A stretch of 64,000 nt of DNA from Hydractinia symbiolongicarpus. Taxonomy: Eukaryota > Cnidaria > Hydrozoa > Anthoathecata > Hydractiniidae. This document shows, one piece after another, positions 36,351-49,481 of the stretch. The translations under genes were made by a program, and so were the position numbers. Each line of letters opens with the position of its first letter. The stretch's first letter is position 1. The notes beneath the pieces were generated by a model. The model did not search any database and was not told where the DNA came from. It saw nothing but the letters and a program-made list of their open reading frames with translations. The stretch is from positions 28,523,001-28,587,000 of the forward strand of contig NC_079885.1 in NCBI RefSeq assembly GCF_029227915.1. Direction: 5' to 3'.

Positions 36351-39002
36351 CATAATCGTACCAACATGTATTTAGTGATTTTTTTCCGATATTACTAAGT
36401 TGTATTGCTTTTGACAGTGAAACGATTGCCTGTGGGACTTAATTGAAGTGATTCTGGACTGTGACCTTATGAATGTGATAGATGAGCCAATTGGATTCCA
36501 AGGAATAACATTCTTCTTAATTTGACATGATTTCTGGAATTCAGCGATTACACTCGGTCCAATGGTAGCGCCTCACTTAAAAATTTTCATAAAATAAGTC
36601 CTTTTTTACTGTGGGACCAATCCTAGCCGTTAGTGCGCGCTGAAGAAATAGAGACAGTTTCAAATACTACATTTCATTGACTTTCTAACGGTATCAGTCC
36701 ATTTCAACTACAACGGTTACGTCACATATTCGTACCAACATGTATTTAGTGATTTTTTTCCGATATTACTAAGTTGTATTGCTTTTGACAGTGAAACGAT
36801 TGCCTGTGGGACTTACTTGAAGTGATTCTGGACTGTGACCTTATTAATGTGATAGATGAGCCAATTGGATTCCAAGGAATAACATTCATCTTAATTTGAC
36901 ATGATTTCTGGAAATTCTCACGGTTACGTCACATATTCGTACCAACATGTATTTAGTGATATTTTTCCGATATTACTAAGTTGCATTGCTTTTGACAGTG
37001 AAACGATTGCCTGTGGGACTTACTTGAAGTGATTCTGGACTGTGACCTTATTAATGTGATAGATGAGCCAATTGGATTCCAAGGAATAACATTCATCTGA
37101 ATTTGACATGATTTCTGGAAATTCTCATGGTTACGTCACATATTCGTACCAACATGTATTTAGTGATTTTTTTCCGATATTACTAAGTTGTATTGCTTTT
37201 GAAAACGATGGACTGTGGGACTTAATTGAACTTATCTTGGACTGTGACCTTATAAATGTGATAAGTGAGAAAATTGGATTCCAAGGAATAACATTCTTCT
37301 TAATTTGATATGATTGCTGCAATTCAGCGATTACACTCGGCCCTATGGTAGCGCTTCACTTAAAAATTTATACAAAATAAGTCACTTTTTACGGTGGGAC
37401 GAATCCTGGCCGTTAGCACGCGCTGAATAAATAGGAACAGTTTCAAAGACTACATTTCATTGACTTTCTGTCGGTATAAATCCGTTTGAGTTACAACGGT
37501 TGCGTCACATATTCGTACCAACATGTATTTAGTGATTTTTTTCCGATATTACTAAGTTGTATTGCTTTTGACAGTGAAACGATTGCCTGTGGGACTTAAT
37601 TGAAGTGATTCTGGACTGTGACCTTATTAATGTGATAGATGAGCCAATTGGATTCCAAGGAATAACATTCTTCTTAATTTGACATGATTTCTGGAATTCA
37701 GCGATTACACTCGGCCCAATGGTAGCGCTTCACTTAAAAATTTAGATAAAATAAGTCATTTTTTATTGTGGCACCAATCCTAGCCGTTAGCGCGCGCTGA
37801 AGAATTAGAGACAGTTTCAAATACTACATTTTATTGACTTTCTAAAGGTATCAGTCCGTTTCAACTACAACGGTTACGTCACATATTCGTACCAACATGT
37901 ATTTAGTGATATTTTTCCGATATTACTAAGTTGCATTGCTTTTGACAGTGAAAAGATTGCCTGTGGGACTTAATTGAAGTGATTCCGGACTGTGACCTTA
38001 ATGTAATAGATGAGACAATTGGATTACAAGGAATAACATTCTTTATAATTTGACATAATTTCTGGAATTCAGCGATTACACTCGGCCCTATGGTAGCGCT
38101 TCACTTAAACATTTATATAAAATAAGTCATTTTTTCACTGTGGGACCAATCCTAGCCGTTATCGGGCGCTGAAGAAATAGAGACAGTTTCAAAAACTACA
38201 TTTCATTGACTTTCTAACGGTGTCAATTCGCTTAACTTACAACGGTTGCGTCACGTATTCGTACCAACATGTATTTAGTGATTCTTTTCCGATATTACTA
38301 AGTTGTATTGCTTTTGACAGTGAAACGATTGCCTGTGGGACTTAATTGAAGTGATTCTGGACTGTGACCTTATTAATGTGATAGATGAGCCAATTGGATT
38401 CCAAGGAATAACATTCCTCTTAATTTGACATGATTTCTGGAATTCAGCGATTACACTCGGCCCAATGGTAGCGCTTCACTTAAACATTTATATAAAATAA
38501 GTCATTTTTTTACTGTGGGACCAATCCTAGCCGTTATCGGGCGCTGAAGAAATAGAAACAGTTTTAAAAACTACATTTCAATGAGTTTCTAACGGTATAA
38601 ATCCGTTTGAGTTACAACGGTGGCGTCACATATTCGTACCAACATGTATTTAGCGATAGTATTCGGATATTACAAGGATGTATCGCTTTTAACAGTAAAA
38701 CGATGGACTGTGGGACTTAATTGAACTTATTTTGGACTGTGACCTTATAAATGTGATAAGTGAGACAATTGGATTCCAAGGAATAACATTCTTCTTAATT
38801 TGACATGATTGCTGCAATTCAGCGATTACACTCGGCCCAATGGTAGCGCTTCACTTAAAAATTTAGATAAAATAAGTCATTTTTTACTGTGGGAACAATC
38901 CTAGCCATTAGCGCGCGCTGAAGAAATAGAGACAGTTTCAAATACTACATTTCATTGACTTTCTAAACGTATCAGTCCGTTTCAACTGCAACGGTTACGT
39001 CA
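36351..39002 (+). repeat. 2,652-bp HOR with truncated pair
   Basis: Starts at 36351, 36725 (207), 36932 (207), 37139, 37508, 37882, 38254 and 38629. The first part repeats 34071 at 2,280 bp. From 37139 it follows 25474 at 11,665 bp. Near 38470 it switches from the 26589-type monomer to the end of the fourth HOR-B monomer, and 38629 repeats 35977 at 2,652 bp, including the rare CAACGGTGGCGTCAC variant. Confidence 0.93.
36725..37138 (+). repeat. Tandem pair of 207-bp truncated monomers
   Basis: Copies of 34445 and 34652 at 2,280 bp. The second carries TTCATCTGAATTTG and a TCTCATGGTTACG junction end, private changes that mark this copy. Confidence 0.92.
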
Positions 39003-41279
39003 CATAATCGTACCAACATGTATTTAGTGATTTTTTTCCGATATTACTAAGTTGTATTGCTTTTGACAGTGAAACGATTGCCTGTGGGACTTAATTGAAG
39101 TGATTCTGGACTGTGACCTTATGAATGTGATAGATGAGCCAATTGGATTCCAAGGAATAACATTCTTCTTAATTTGACATGATTTCTGGAATTCAGCGAT
39201 TACACTCGGTCCAATGGTAGCGCCTCACTTAAAAATTTTCATAAAATAAGTCCTTTTTTACTGTGGGACCAATCCTAGCCGTTAGTGCGCGCTGAAGAAA
39301 TAGAGACAGTTTCAAATACTACATTTCATTGACTTTCTAACGGTATCAGTCCATTTCAACTACAACGGTTACGTCACATATTCGTACCAACATGTATTTA
39401 GTGATTTTTTCCCGATATTACTAAGTTGTATTGCTTTTGACAGTGAAACGATTGCCTGTGGGACTTACTTGAAGTGATTCTGGACTGTGACCTTATTAAT
39501 GTGATAGATGAGCCAATTGGATTCCAAGGAATAACATTCATCTTAATTTGACATGATTTCTGGAAATTCTCACGGTTACGTCACATATTCGTACCAACAT
39601 GTATTTAGTGATATTTTTCCGATATTACTAAGTTGCATTGCTTTTGACAGTGAAACGATTGCCTGTGGGACTTACTTGAAGTGATTCTGGACTTTGACCT
39701 TATTAATGTGATAGATGAGCCAATTGGATTCCAAGGAATAACATTCATCTTAATTTGACATGATTTCTGGAAATTCTCACGGTTACGTCACATATTCGTA
39801 CCAACATGTATTTAGTGATTTTTTTCCGATATTACTAAGTTGTATTGCTTTTGAAAACGATGGACTGTGGGACTTAATTGAACTTATTTTGGACTGTGAC
39901 CTTATAAATGTGATAAGTGAGACAATTGGATTCCAAGGAATAACATTCTTCTTAATTTGATATGATTGCTGCAATTCAGCGATTACACTCGGCCCTATGG
40001 TAGCGCTTCACTTAAAAATTTATACAAAATAAGTCACTTTTTACGGTGGGACGAATCCTGGCCGTTAGCACGCGCTGAATAAATAGGAACAGTTTCAAAG
40101 ACTACATTTCATTGACTTTCTGTCGGTATAAATCCGTTTGAGTTACAACGGTTGCGTCACATATTCGTACCAACATGTATTTAGTGATTTTTTTCCGATA
40201 TTACTAAGTTGTATTGCTTTTGACAGTGAAACGATTGCCTGTGGGACTTAATTGAAGTGATTCTGGACTGTGACCTTATTAATGTGATAGATGAGCCATT
40301 TGGATTCCAAGGAATAACATTCTTCTTAATTTGACATGATTTCTGGAATTCAGCGATTACACTCGGCCCAATGGTAGCGCTTCACTTAACAATTTAGATA
40401 AAATAAGTCATTTTTTATTGTGGCACCAATCCTAGCCGTTAGCGCGCGCTGAAGAATTAGAGACAGTTTCAAATACTACATTTTATTGACTTTCTAAAGG
40501 TATCAGTCCGTTTCAACTACAACGGTTACGTCACATATCCGTACCAACATGTATTTAGTGATATTTTTCCGATATTACTAAGTTGCATTGCTTTTGACAG
40601 TGAAAAGATTGCCTGTGGGACTTAATTGAAGTGATTCCGGACTGTGACCTTAATGTAATAGATGAGACAATTGGATTACAAGGAATAACATTCTTTATAA
40701 TTTGACATAATTTCTGGAATTCAGCGATTACACTCGGCCCTATGGTAGCGCTTCACTTAAACATTTATATAAAATAAGTCATTTTTTCACTGTGGGACCA
40801 ATCCTAGCCGTTATCGGGCGCTGAAGAAATAGAGACACTTTCAAAAACTACATTTCATTGACTTTCTAACGGTGTCAATTTGCTTAACTTACAACGGTTG
40901 CGTCACGTATTCGTACCAACATGTATTTAGTGATTCTTTTCCGATATTACTAAGTTGTATTGCTTTTGACAGTGAAACGATTGCCTGTGGGACTTAATTG
41001 AAGTGATTCTGGACTGTGATCTTATTAATGTGATAGATGAGCCAATTGGATTCCAAGGAATAACATTCCTCTTAATTTGACATGATTTCTGGAATTCAGC
41101 GATTACACTCGGCCCAATGGTAGCGCTTCACTTAAAAATTTAGATAAAATAAGTCATTTTTTATTGTGGGACCAATCCTAGCCGTTAGCGCGCGCTGAAG
41201 AATTAGAGACAGTTTCAAATACTACATTTCATTGATTTTATAAAGGTATCAGTCCGTTTCAACTACAACGGTTACGTCA
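39003..41279 (+). repeat. Second copy of the 2,652-bp HOR, incomplete
   Basis: Starts at 39003, 39377 (207), 39584 (207), 39791, 40160, 40534 and 40906. It matches 36351 onward at 2,652 bp through 40906. The monomer at 40906 then continues with ATTGTGGGACC and GAATTAGAG into a CATATCCG monomer at 41280, leaving the HOR. Small private changes include AGCCATTTGG and GACACTTTC. Confidence 0.92.
39377..39790 (+). repeat. Tandem pair of 207-bp truncated monomers
   Basis: Copies of 36725 and 36932 at 2,652 bp. The first has GATTTTTTCCCG as at 25060, not the GATTTTTTTCCG of 34445 and 36725. The second reads GGACTTTGACC. This is the last truncated pair; no 207-bp unit occurs to the right of it. Confidence 0.92.
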
Positions 41280-41655
41280 CATATCCGTACCAACATGTAT
41301 TTAGTGATATTTTTCCGATATTACTAAGTTGCATTGCTTTTGACAGTGAAACGATTGCCTGTGGGACTTAGTTGAAGTGATTCTGGACTGTGACCTTATA
41401 AATGTAATAGATGAGACAATTGGATTACAAGGAATAACATTCTTCAGAATTTGACATGATTTCGTGAATTCAGCGATTACACTCGGCCCTATGGTAGCGC
41501 TTCACTTAAAACTTTATATAAAATAAGTCATTTTTTTTACTGTGGGACCAATCCTAGCCGTTATCGGGCGCTGAAAAAATAGAGACAGTTTTAAAAACTA
41601 CATTTCCATGACTTTCTAACGGTATAAATCCGTTTGAGTTACAACGGTTGCGTCA
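41280..41655 (+). repeat. Transition monomer
   Basis: A 376-bp monomer of the CATATCCG / GTTGCATTGC type with private changes: GGGACTTAGTTG, TTCAGAATTTG, TTTCGTGAATTC and an eight-T tract in CATTTTTTTTACTG. It is the last monomer of the left-half style; from 41656 the composition changes. Confidence 0.88.
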
Positions 41656-43871
41656 CATATTCGTACCAACATGTATTTAGCGATAGTATTCGGATATTAC
41701 TAGAATGTATCGCTTTTAACAGTAAAACGATTGGCTGTGGGACTTAATTGAACTTATTTTGGACTGTGACCTTATAAATGTGATAAGTGAGACAATTGGA
41801 CGCAAGAAATAACATTCTTCTTACCTTGACATGATTGCTGAAATTTACCGATTTCACTGGGCGCTGTGGTAGCGCTTCACTTAAAACTTTTTATAAAATA
41901 ATTACTTTTTTACTGTTGGACAAATCCTAGCCGTTAGGGCGCGCTGAAGAAATGGAGACAGTTTCAAAAACTACATTTCATTGACTTTCTAACGGTGTCA
42001 ATCCGCTTAACTTACAACGGTTGCGTCACGTATTCGTACCAACATGTATTTTGTGATTCTTTTCCGATATTACTAAGTTGTATTGCTTTTGACAGTGAAA
42101 CGCTTGACTGTGGGTCTTAATTAAAGTGATTCTGTACTGTGACCTTATAAATGTAATAAATGAGCCAATTGGACTCCAAGGAAGAACATTCTTCTTAATT
42201 TGACATGATTGCTGGAATTCAGCGATTACACTCGGCCCTATGGTAGCGCTTCACTTAAACATTTATATAAAGTAAGTCATTTTTTTACTGTGGGACCAAT
42301 CCTAGCCGTTATCGGGCGCTGAAAAAATAGAAACAGTTTTAAAAACTACATTTCAATGACTTTCAAACGGTATAAATCCGTCTGAGTTACAACGGTTGCG
42401 TCACATATTCGTACCAACATGTATTTAGCGATAGTATTCGGATATTACTAGGATGTATCGCTTTTAACAGTAAAACGATTGGCTGTGGGACTTAATTGAA
42501 CTTATTTTGGACTGTGACCTTATAAATGTGATAAGTGAGACAATTGGACCCAAGAAATAACATTCTTCTTACCTTGACATGATTGCTGGAATTTACCGAT
42601 TTCACTGGGCGCTGTGGTAGCGCTTCACTTAAAGATTTTTATAAAAGAATTACTTTTTTACTGTTGGACAAATCCTAGCCGTTAGTGCGCGCTGAAGAAA
42701 TGGAGACAGTTTCAAAAACTACATTTCATTGACTTTCTAACGGTGTCAATCCGCTTAACTTACAACGGTTGCGTCACGTATTCGTACCAACATGTATTTA
42801 GTGATTCTTTTCCGATATTACTAAGTTGTATTGCTTTTGACAGTGAAACGATTGACTGTGGGTCTTAATTGAAGTGATTCTGTACTGTGACCTTATAAAT
42901 GTAATAAATGAGCCAATTGGACTCCAAGGAAGAACATTCTTCTTAATTTGACATGATTGCTGGAATTCAGCGATTACACTCGGCCCTAAGGTAGCGCTTC
43001 ACTTAAAAATTTATATAAAATAAGTCAGTTTTTACTGTGGGACCAATGCTGGCCGTTAGCACGCGCTGAATAAATAGGAACAGTTTCAAAGACTACATTT
43101 CATTGACCTTCTGGCGGTGTAAATCCGTTTGAGTTACAACGGTTGCGTCACATATTCGTACCAACATGTATTTAGCGATAGTATTCGGATATTACTAGGA
43201 TGCATCGCTTTTAACAGTGAAACGATGGACTGTGGGAGTTAATTGAACTTATTTTGGACTGTGACCTTATAAATGTGATAAGTGAGACAATTGGACCCAA
43301 GAAATAACATTCTTCTTACCTTAACATGATTGCTGTGGTAGCGCTTCACTTAAAAATTTTTATAAAATAAGTCCTTTTTTACTGTTGGACCAATCCTAGC
43401 CGTTAGTGCGCGCTGAAGAAATGGAGACAGTTTCAAAAACTACATTTCATTGACTTTCTAACGGTGTCAATCCGCTTAACTTACAACGGTTGCGTCACGT
43501 ATTCGTACCAACATGTATTTAGTGATTTTTTTGCGATATTACTAAGTTGTATTGCTTTGGACAGTGAAACGATTGCCTGTGGGACTTAATTGAAGTGATT
43601 CTGGACTGTGACCTTATTAATGTGATAGATGAGACAATTGGATTCCAAGGAATAACATTCTTCTTAATTTGACATGATTTCTGGAATTCAGCGATTACAC
43701 TCGGCCCTATGGTAGCGCTTCACTTAAAAATTTAGATAAAATAAGTCATTTGTTATTGTGGGACCAATCCTAGCCCTTAGCGCGCGCTGAAGAATTAGAG
43801 ACAGTATCAAATACTACATTTCATTGACTTTCTAAAGGTATCAGTCCGATTCAACTACAACGGTTACGTCA
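41656..43871 (+). repeat. Dimeric HOR: alternating class I and class II, ~748 bp
   Basis: Class I monomers start at 41656, 42404 and 43151; class II monomers start at 42029, 42777 and 43498. The offset between like monomers is 748 bp, then 747. Class I copies share AACGATTGGCTGTGG and GTTGGACAAATCC. Class II copies share the CGTATTCG start, GATTCTTTTCCG, GGGTCTTAATT and GGAAGAACATTC. The third class I monomer is the 347-bp deletion form. This is the clearest two-class alternation in the window. Confidence 0.9.
43151..43497 (+). repeat. 347-bp class I monomer with a 26-bp deletion
   Basis: ATTGCTG is followed directly by TGGTAGCGC, whereas full class I monomers have 26 more bases between two GCTG direct repeats. 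One GCTG remains, as expected from slippage or single-strand annealing. The loss removes the first arm of the GCGCT/AGCGC dyad. The same form is at 49482, 60689 and 62901. Confidence 0.92.
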
Positions 43872-46115
43872 CATATCCGTACCAACATGTATTTAGTGAT
43901 ATTTTTCCGATATTACTAAGTTGCATTGCTTTTGACAGTGAAACGATGGACTGTGGGACTTAATTGAACTTATTTTGGACTGTGACCTTATAAATGTGAT
44001 AAGTGAGACAATTGGATTCCAAGGAATAACATTCTTCTTAATTTGACATGATTGCTGCAATTCAGCGATTACACTCGGCCCAATGGTAGCGCTTTACTTA
44101 AAAATTTAGATAAAATAAGTCAATTTTTACTGTTGGACCAATCCTAGCCGTTAGTGCGCGCTGAAGAAATGGAGACAGTTTCAAGTACTACATTTCATTG
44201 ATTTTCTAACGGTATCAGTCCGTTTCAACCACAACGGTTACGTCACATATTCGTACCAACATGTATTTAGTGATTCTTTTCCGATATTACTAAGTTGTAT
44301 TGCTTTTGACAGTGAAACGATTGCCTGTGGGACTTAATTGAAGTGATTCTGGACTGTGACCTTATGAATGTGATAGATGAGCCAATTGGATTTCAAGGAA
44401 TAACATTCTTCTTAATTTGATATGATTGCTGCAATTCAGCGATTGCACTCGGCCCAATGGTAGCGCTTCACTTAAAAATTTAGATAAAATAAGTCATTTT
44501 TTACTGTGGGACCAATCCTAGGCGTTAGCGCGAGCTGAAGAAATAGAGACAGTTTCAAATACTACATTTCATTGACTTTCTAACGGTGGCAATCCGCTTA
44601 ACTTACAACGGTTGCGTCACGTATTCGTACCAACATGTATTTAGTGATTCTTTTCGGATATTACTAAGTTGTATTGCTTTTGACAGTGAAACGATTGACT
44701 GTGGGTCTTAATTGAAGTGATTCTGTACTGTGACCTTATAAATGTAATAAATGAGCCAATTGGACTCCAAGGAAGAACATTCTTCTTAATTTGACAAGAT
44801 TGCTGGAATTCAGCGATTACACTCGGCCCTAAGGTAGCGCTTCACTTGAAAATTTATATAAAATAAGTCAGTTTTTACTGTTGGACCAATCCTAGCTGTT
44901 AGTGCGCGCTGAAGAATAAGAGACAGTTTCAAATACTACATTTCATTGACTTTTTAACGGTGTCAATCCGCTTAACTTACAACGGTTGCGTCACGTATTC
45001 GTACCAACATGTATTTAGTGATTCTTTTCCGATATTACTAAGTTGTATTACTTTTGACAGTGAAACGATTGACTGTGGGTCTTAATTGAAGTGATTCTGT
45101 ACTGTGACCCTATAAATGTAATAAATGAGCCAATTGGACTCCAAGGAAGAACATTCTTCTTAATTTGACATGATTGCTGGAATTCAGCGATTACACTCGG
45201 CCCTAAGATAGCGCTTCACTTGAAAATTTATATAAAATAAGTCAGTTTTTACTGTGGGACCAATCCTGGCCATTAGCACGCACCGAATAAATAGGAGCAG
45301 TTTCAAAGACTACATTTCATTGACCTTCTAACGGTATAAATCCGTTTGAATTACAACGGTTGCGTCACATATTCGTACCAACATTTATTTAGCGATAGTA
45401 TTCGGATATTACTAGGTTGCATCGCTTTTAACAGTGAAACGATTGACTGTGGGACTTAATTGAAATTATTTTGGACTGTGATCTTATAAATGTGATAAGT
45501 GAGACATATGGACTCCAAGGAATAACATTCTTTTTAATTTGACATGATTTCTGGAATTCAGCGATTACACTCGGCACTATGGTAGCGCTTCACTTAAAAA
45601 TTTTTATAAAATAAGTCCTTTTTTGCTGTTGGACCAATCCTAGCCGTTAGTGCGCGCTGAAGAAATGGAGACAGTTTCAAAAACTACATTTCATTGACTT
45701 TTTAACGGTGTCAATCTGCTTAACTTACAACGGTTGCGTCACGTATTCGTACCAACATGTATTTAGTGATTCTTTTCCGATATTACTAAGTTGTATTGCT
45801 TTTGACAGTGAAACGATTGACTGTGGGTCTTAATTGAAGTGATTCTGTACTGTGACCTTATAAATGTAATAAATGAGCCAATTGGACTCCAAGGAAGAAC
45901 ATTCTTCTTAATTTGACATGATTGCTGGAATTCAGCGATTACACTCGGCCCAATGGTAGGGCTTCACTTAAAAATTTAGATAAAATAAGTCATTTGTTAT
46001 TGTGGGACCAATCCTAGCCCTTAGCGCGCGCTGAAGAATTAGAGACAGTATCAAATACTACATTTCATTGACTTTCTAAAGGTATCAGTCCGATTCAACT
46101 ACAACGGTTACGTCA
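43872..46115 (+). repeat. 2,244-bp, 6-monomer HOR, first copy
   Basis: Starts at 43872, 44246, 44620, 44994, 45368 and 45742, each monomer 374 bp. Markers in order: CATATCCG with GTCCGATTCAAC before it; class II with GGATTTCAAGG; GGTGGCAATCCG before a GATTCTTTTCGG monomer; GTATTACTTTTGAC; class I with CATTTATTTAGCG and GACATATGGAC; class II with GTCAATCTGC before it. The next copy starts 2,244 bp on at 46116. Confidence 0.93.
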
Positions 46116-49100
46116 CATATCCGTACCAACATGTATTTAGTGATATTTTTCCGATATTACTAAGTTGCATTGCTTTTGACAGTGAAACGATGGACTGTGG
46201 GACTTAATTGAACTTATTTTGGACTGTGACCTTATAAATGTGATAAGTGAGACAATTGGATTCCAAGGAATAACATTCTTCTTAATTTGACATGATTGCT
46301 GCAATTCAGCGATTACACTCGGCCCAATGGTAGCGCTTTACTTAAAAATTTAGATAAAATAAGTCAATTTTTACTGTTGGACCAATCCTAGCCGTTAGTG
46401 CGCGCTGAAGAAATGGAGACAGTTTCAAGTACTACATTTCATTGATTTTCTAACGGTATCAGTCCGTTTCAACCACAACGGTTACGTCACATATTCGTAC
46501 CAACATGTATTTAGTGATTCTTTTCCGATATTACTAAGTTGTATTGCTTTTGACAGTGAAACGATTGCCTGTGGGACTTAATTGAAGTGATTCTGGACTG
46601 TGACCTTATGAATGTGATAGATGAGCCAATTGGATTTCAAGGAATAACATTCTTCTTAATTTGATATGATTGCTGCAATTCAGCGATTGCACTCGGCCCA
46701 ATGGTAGCGCTTCACTTAAAAATTTAGATAAAATAAGTCATTTTTTACTGTGGGACCAATCCTAGGCGTTAGCGCGAGCTGAAGAAATAGAGACAGTTTC
46801 AAATACTACATTTCATTGACTTTCTAACGGTGGCAATCCGCTTAACTTACAACGGTTGCGTCACGTATTCGTACCAACATGTATTTAGTGATTCTTTTCG
46901 GATATTACTAAGTTGTATTGCTTTTGACAGTGAAACGATTGACTGTGGGTCTTAATTGAAGTGATTCTGTACTGTGACCTTATAAATGTAATAAATGAGC
47001 CAATTGGACTCCAAGGAAGAACATTCTTCTTAATTTGACAAGATTGCTGGAATTCAGCGATTACACTCGGCGCTAAGGTAGCGCTTCGCTTGAAAATTTA
47101 TATAAAATAAGTCAGTTTTTACTGTGGGACCAATCCTGGCCATTAGCACGCACCGAATAAATAGGAGCAGTTTCAAAGACTACATTTCATTGACCTTCTA
47201 ACGGTATAAATCCGTTTGAATTACAACGGTTGCGTCACATATTCGTACCAACATTTATTTAGCGATAGTATTCGGATATTACTAGGTTGCATCGCTTTTA
47301 ACAGTGAAACGATTGACTGTGGGACTTAATTGAAATTATTTTGGACTGTGATCTTATAAATGTGATAAGTGAGACATATGGACTCCAAGGAATAACATTC
47401 TTTTTAATTTGACATGATTTCTGGAATTCAGCGATTACACTCGGCCCTATGGTAGCGCTTCACTTAAAAATTTTTATAAAATAAGTCCTTTTTTGCTGTT
47501 GGACCAATCCTAGCCGTTAGTGCGCGCTGAAGAAATGGAGACAGTTTCAAAAACTACATTTCATTGACTTTTTAACGGTGTCAATCTGCTTAACTTACAA
47601 CGGTTGCGTCACGTATTCGTACCAACATGTATTTAGTGATTCTTTTCCGATATTAGTAAGTTGTATTGCTTTTGACAGTGAAACGATTGACTGTGGGTCT
47701 TAATTGAAGTGATTCTGTACTGTGACCTTATAAATGTAATAAATGAGCCAATTGGACTCCAAGGAAGAACATTCTTCTTAATTTGACATGATTGCTGGAA
47801 TTCAGCGATTACACTCGGCCCTAAGATAGCGCTTCACTTGAAAATTTATATAAAATAAGTCAGTTTTTACTGTGGGACCAATCCTGGCCGTTAGCACGCG
47901 CCGAATAAATAGGAGCAGTTTCAAAGACTACATTTCATTGACCTTCTGGCGGTATAAATCCGTTTGAATTACAACGGTTGCGTCACATATTCGTACCAAC
48001 ATTTATTTAGCGATAGTATTCGGATATTACTAGGTTGCATCGCTTTTAACAGTGAAACGATTGACTGTGGGACTTAATTGAAATTATTTTGGACTGTGAT
48101 CTTATAAATGTGATAGATGAGCCAATTGGATTCCAAGGAAAAACATTCTTCTTAGTTTGACATGATTTCTGGAATTCAGCGATTACACTCGGCCCAATGG
48201 TAGCGCTTCACTTAAAAATTTAGATAAAATAAGTCATTTGTTGTTGTGGGACCAATCCTAGCCGTTAGCGCGCGCTGAAGAATTAGAGACAGTATCAAAT
48301 ACTACATTTCATTGACTTTCTAAAGGTATCAGTCCGTTTCAACTACAACGGTTACGTCACATATCCGTACCAACATGTATTTAGTGATATTTTTCCGATA
48401 TTACTAAGTTGCATTGCTTTTGACAGTGAAACGATGGACTGTGGGACTTAATTGAACTTATTTTGGACTGTGACCTTATAAATGTGATAAGTGAGACAAT
48501 TGGGTTCCAAGGAATAACATTCTTCTTAATTTGACATGATTGCTGCAATTCAGCGATTACACTCGGCCTAATGGTAGCGCTTTACTTAAAAATTTAGATA
48601 AAATAAGTCAATTTTTACTGTTGGACCAATCCTAGCCGTTAGTGCGCGCTGAAGAAATGGAGACAGTTTCAAATACTACATTTCATTGACTTTCTAACGG
48701 TATCAGTCTGTTTCAACCACAACGGTTACGTCATATATTCGTACCAACATGTATTTAGTGATTCTTTTCCGATATTACTAAGTTGTATTGCTTTTGACAG
48801 TGAAACGATTGCCTGTGGGACTTAATTGAAGTGATTCTGGACTGTGACCTTATGAATGTGATAGATGAGCCAATTGGATTCCAAGGAATAACATTCTTCT
48901 TAATTTGATATGATTGCTGCAATTCAGCGATTGCACTCGGCCCAATGGTAGCGCTTCACTTAAAAATTTAGATAAAATAAGTCATTTTTTACTGTGGGAC
49001 CAATCCTAGGCGTTAGCGCGAGCTGAAGAAATAGAGACAGTTTCAAAAACTACATTTCATTGACTTTCTAACGGTGTCAATCCGCTTAACTTACAACGGT

Positions 49101-49481
49101 TGCGTCACGTATTCGTACCAACATGTATTTAGTGATTCTTTTCCGATATTACTAAGTTGTATTGCTTTTGACAGTGAAACGATTGACTGTGGGTCTTAAT
49201 TGAAGTGATTCTGTACTGTGACCTTATAAATGTAATAAATGAGCCAATTGGACTCCAAGGAAGAACATTCTTCTTAATTTGACATGATTGCTGGAATTCA
49301 GCGATTACACTCGGCCCTAAGGTAGCGCTTCACTTGAAAATTTATATAAAATAAGTCAGTTTTTACTGTGGGACCAATCCTGGCCGTTAGCACGCGCTGA
49401 ATAAATAGGAACAGTTTCAAAGACTACATTTCATTGACCTTCTGGCGGTGTAAATCCGTTTGAGTTACAACGGTTGCGTCA
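46116..49481 (+). repeat. 2,244-bp HOR, later copies with monomer loss
   Basis: Starts at 46116, 46490, 46864, 47238, 47612, 47986, 48360, 48734 and 49108. The first three match 43872 onward at 2,244 bp. From 47238 the offset is 1,870 bp, so the monomer corresponding to 44994 is missing. 47986 is an extra CATTTATTTAGCG monomer, and 48360-49481 begins another round with GGGTTCCAAGG and TCATATATTCG variants. Confidence 0.9.
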
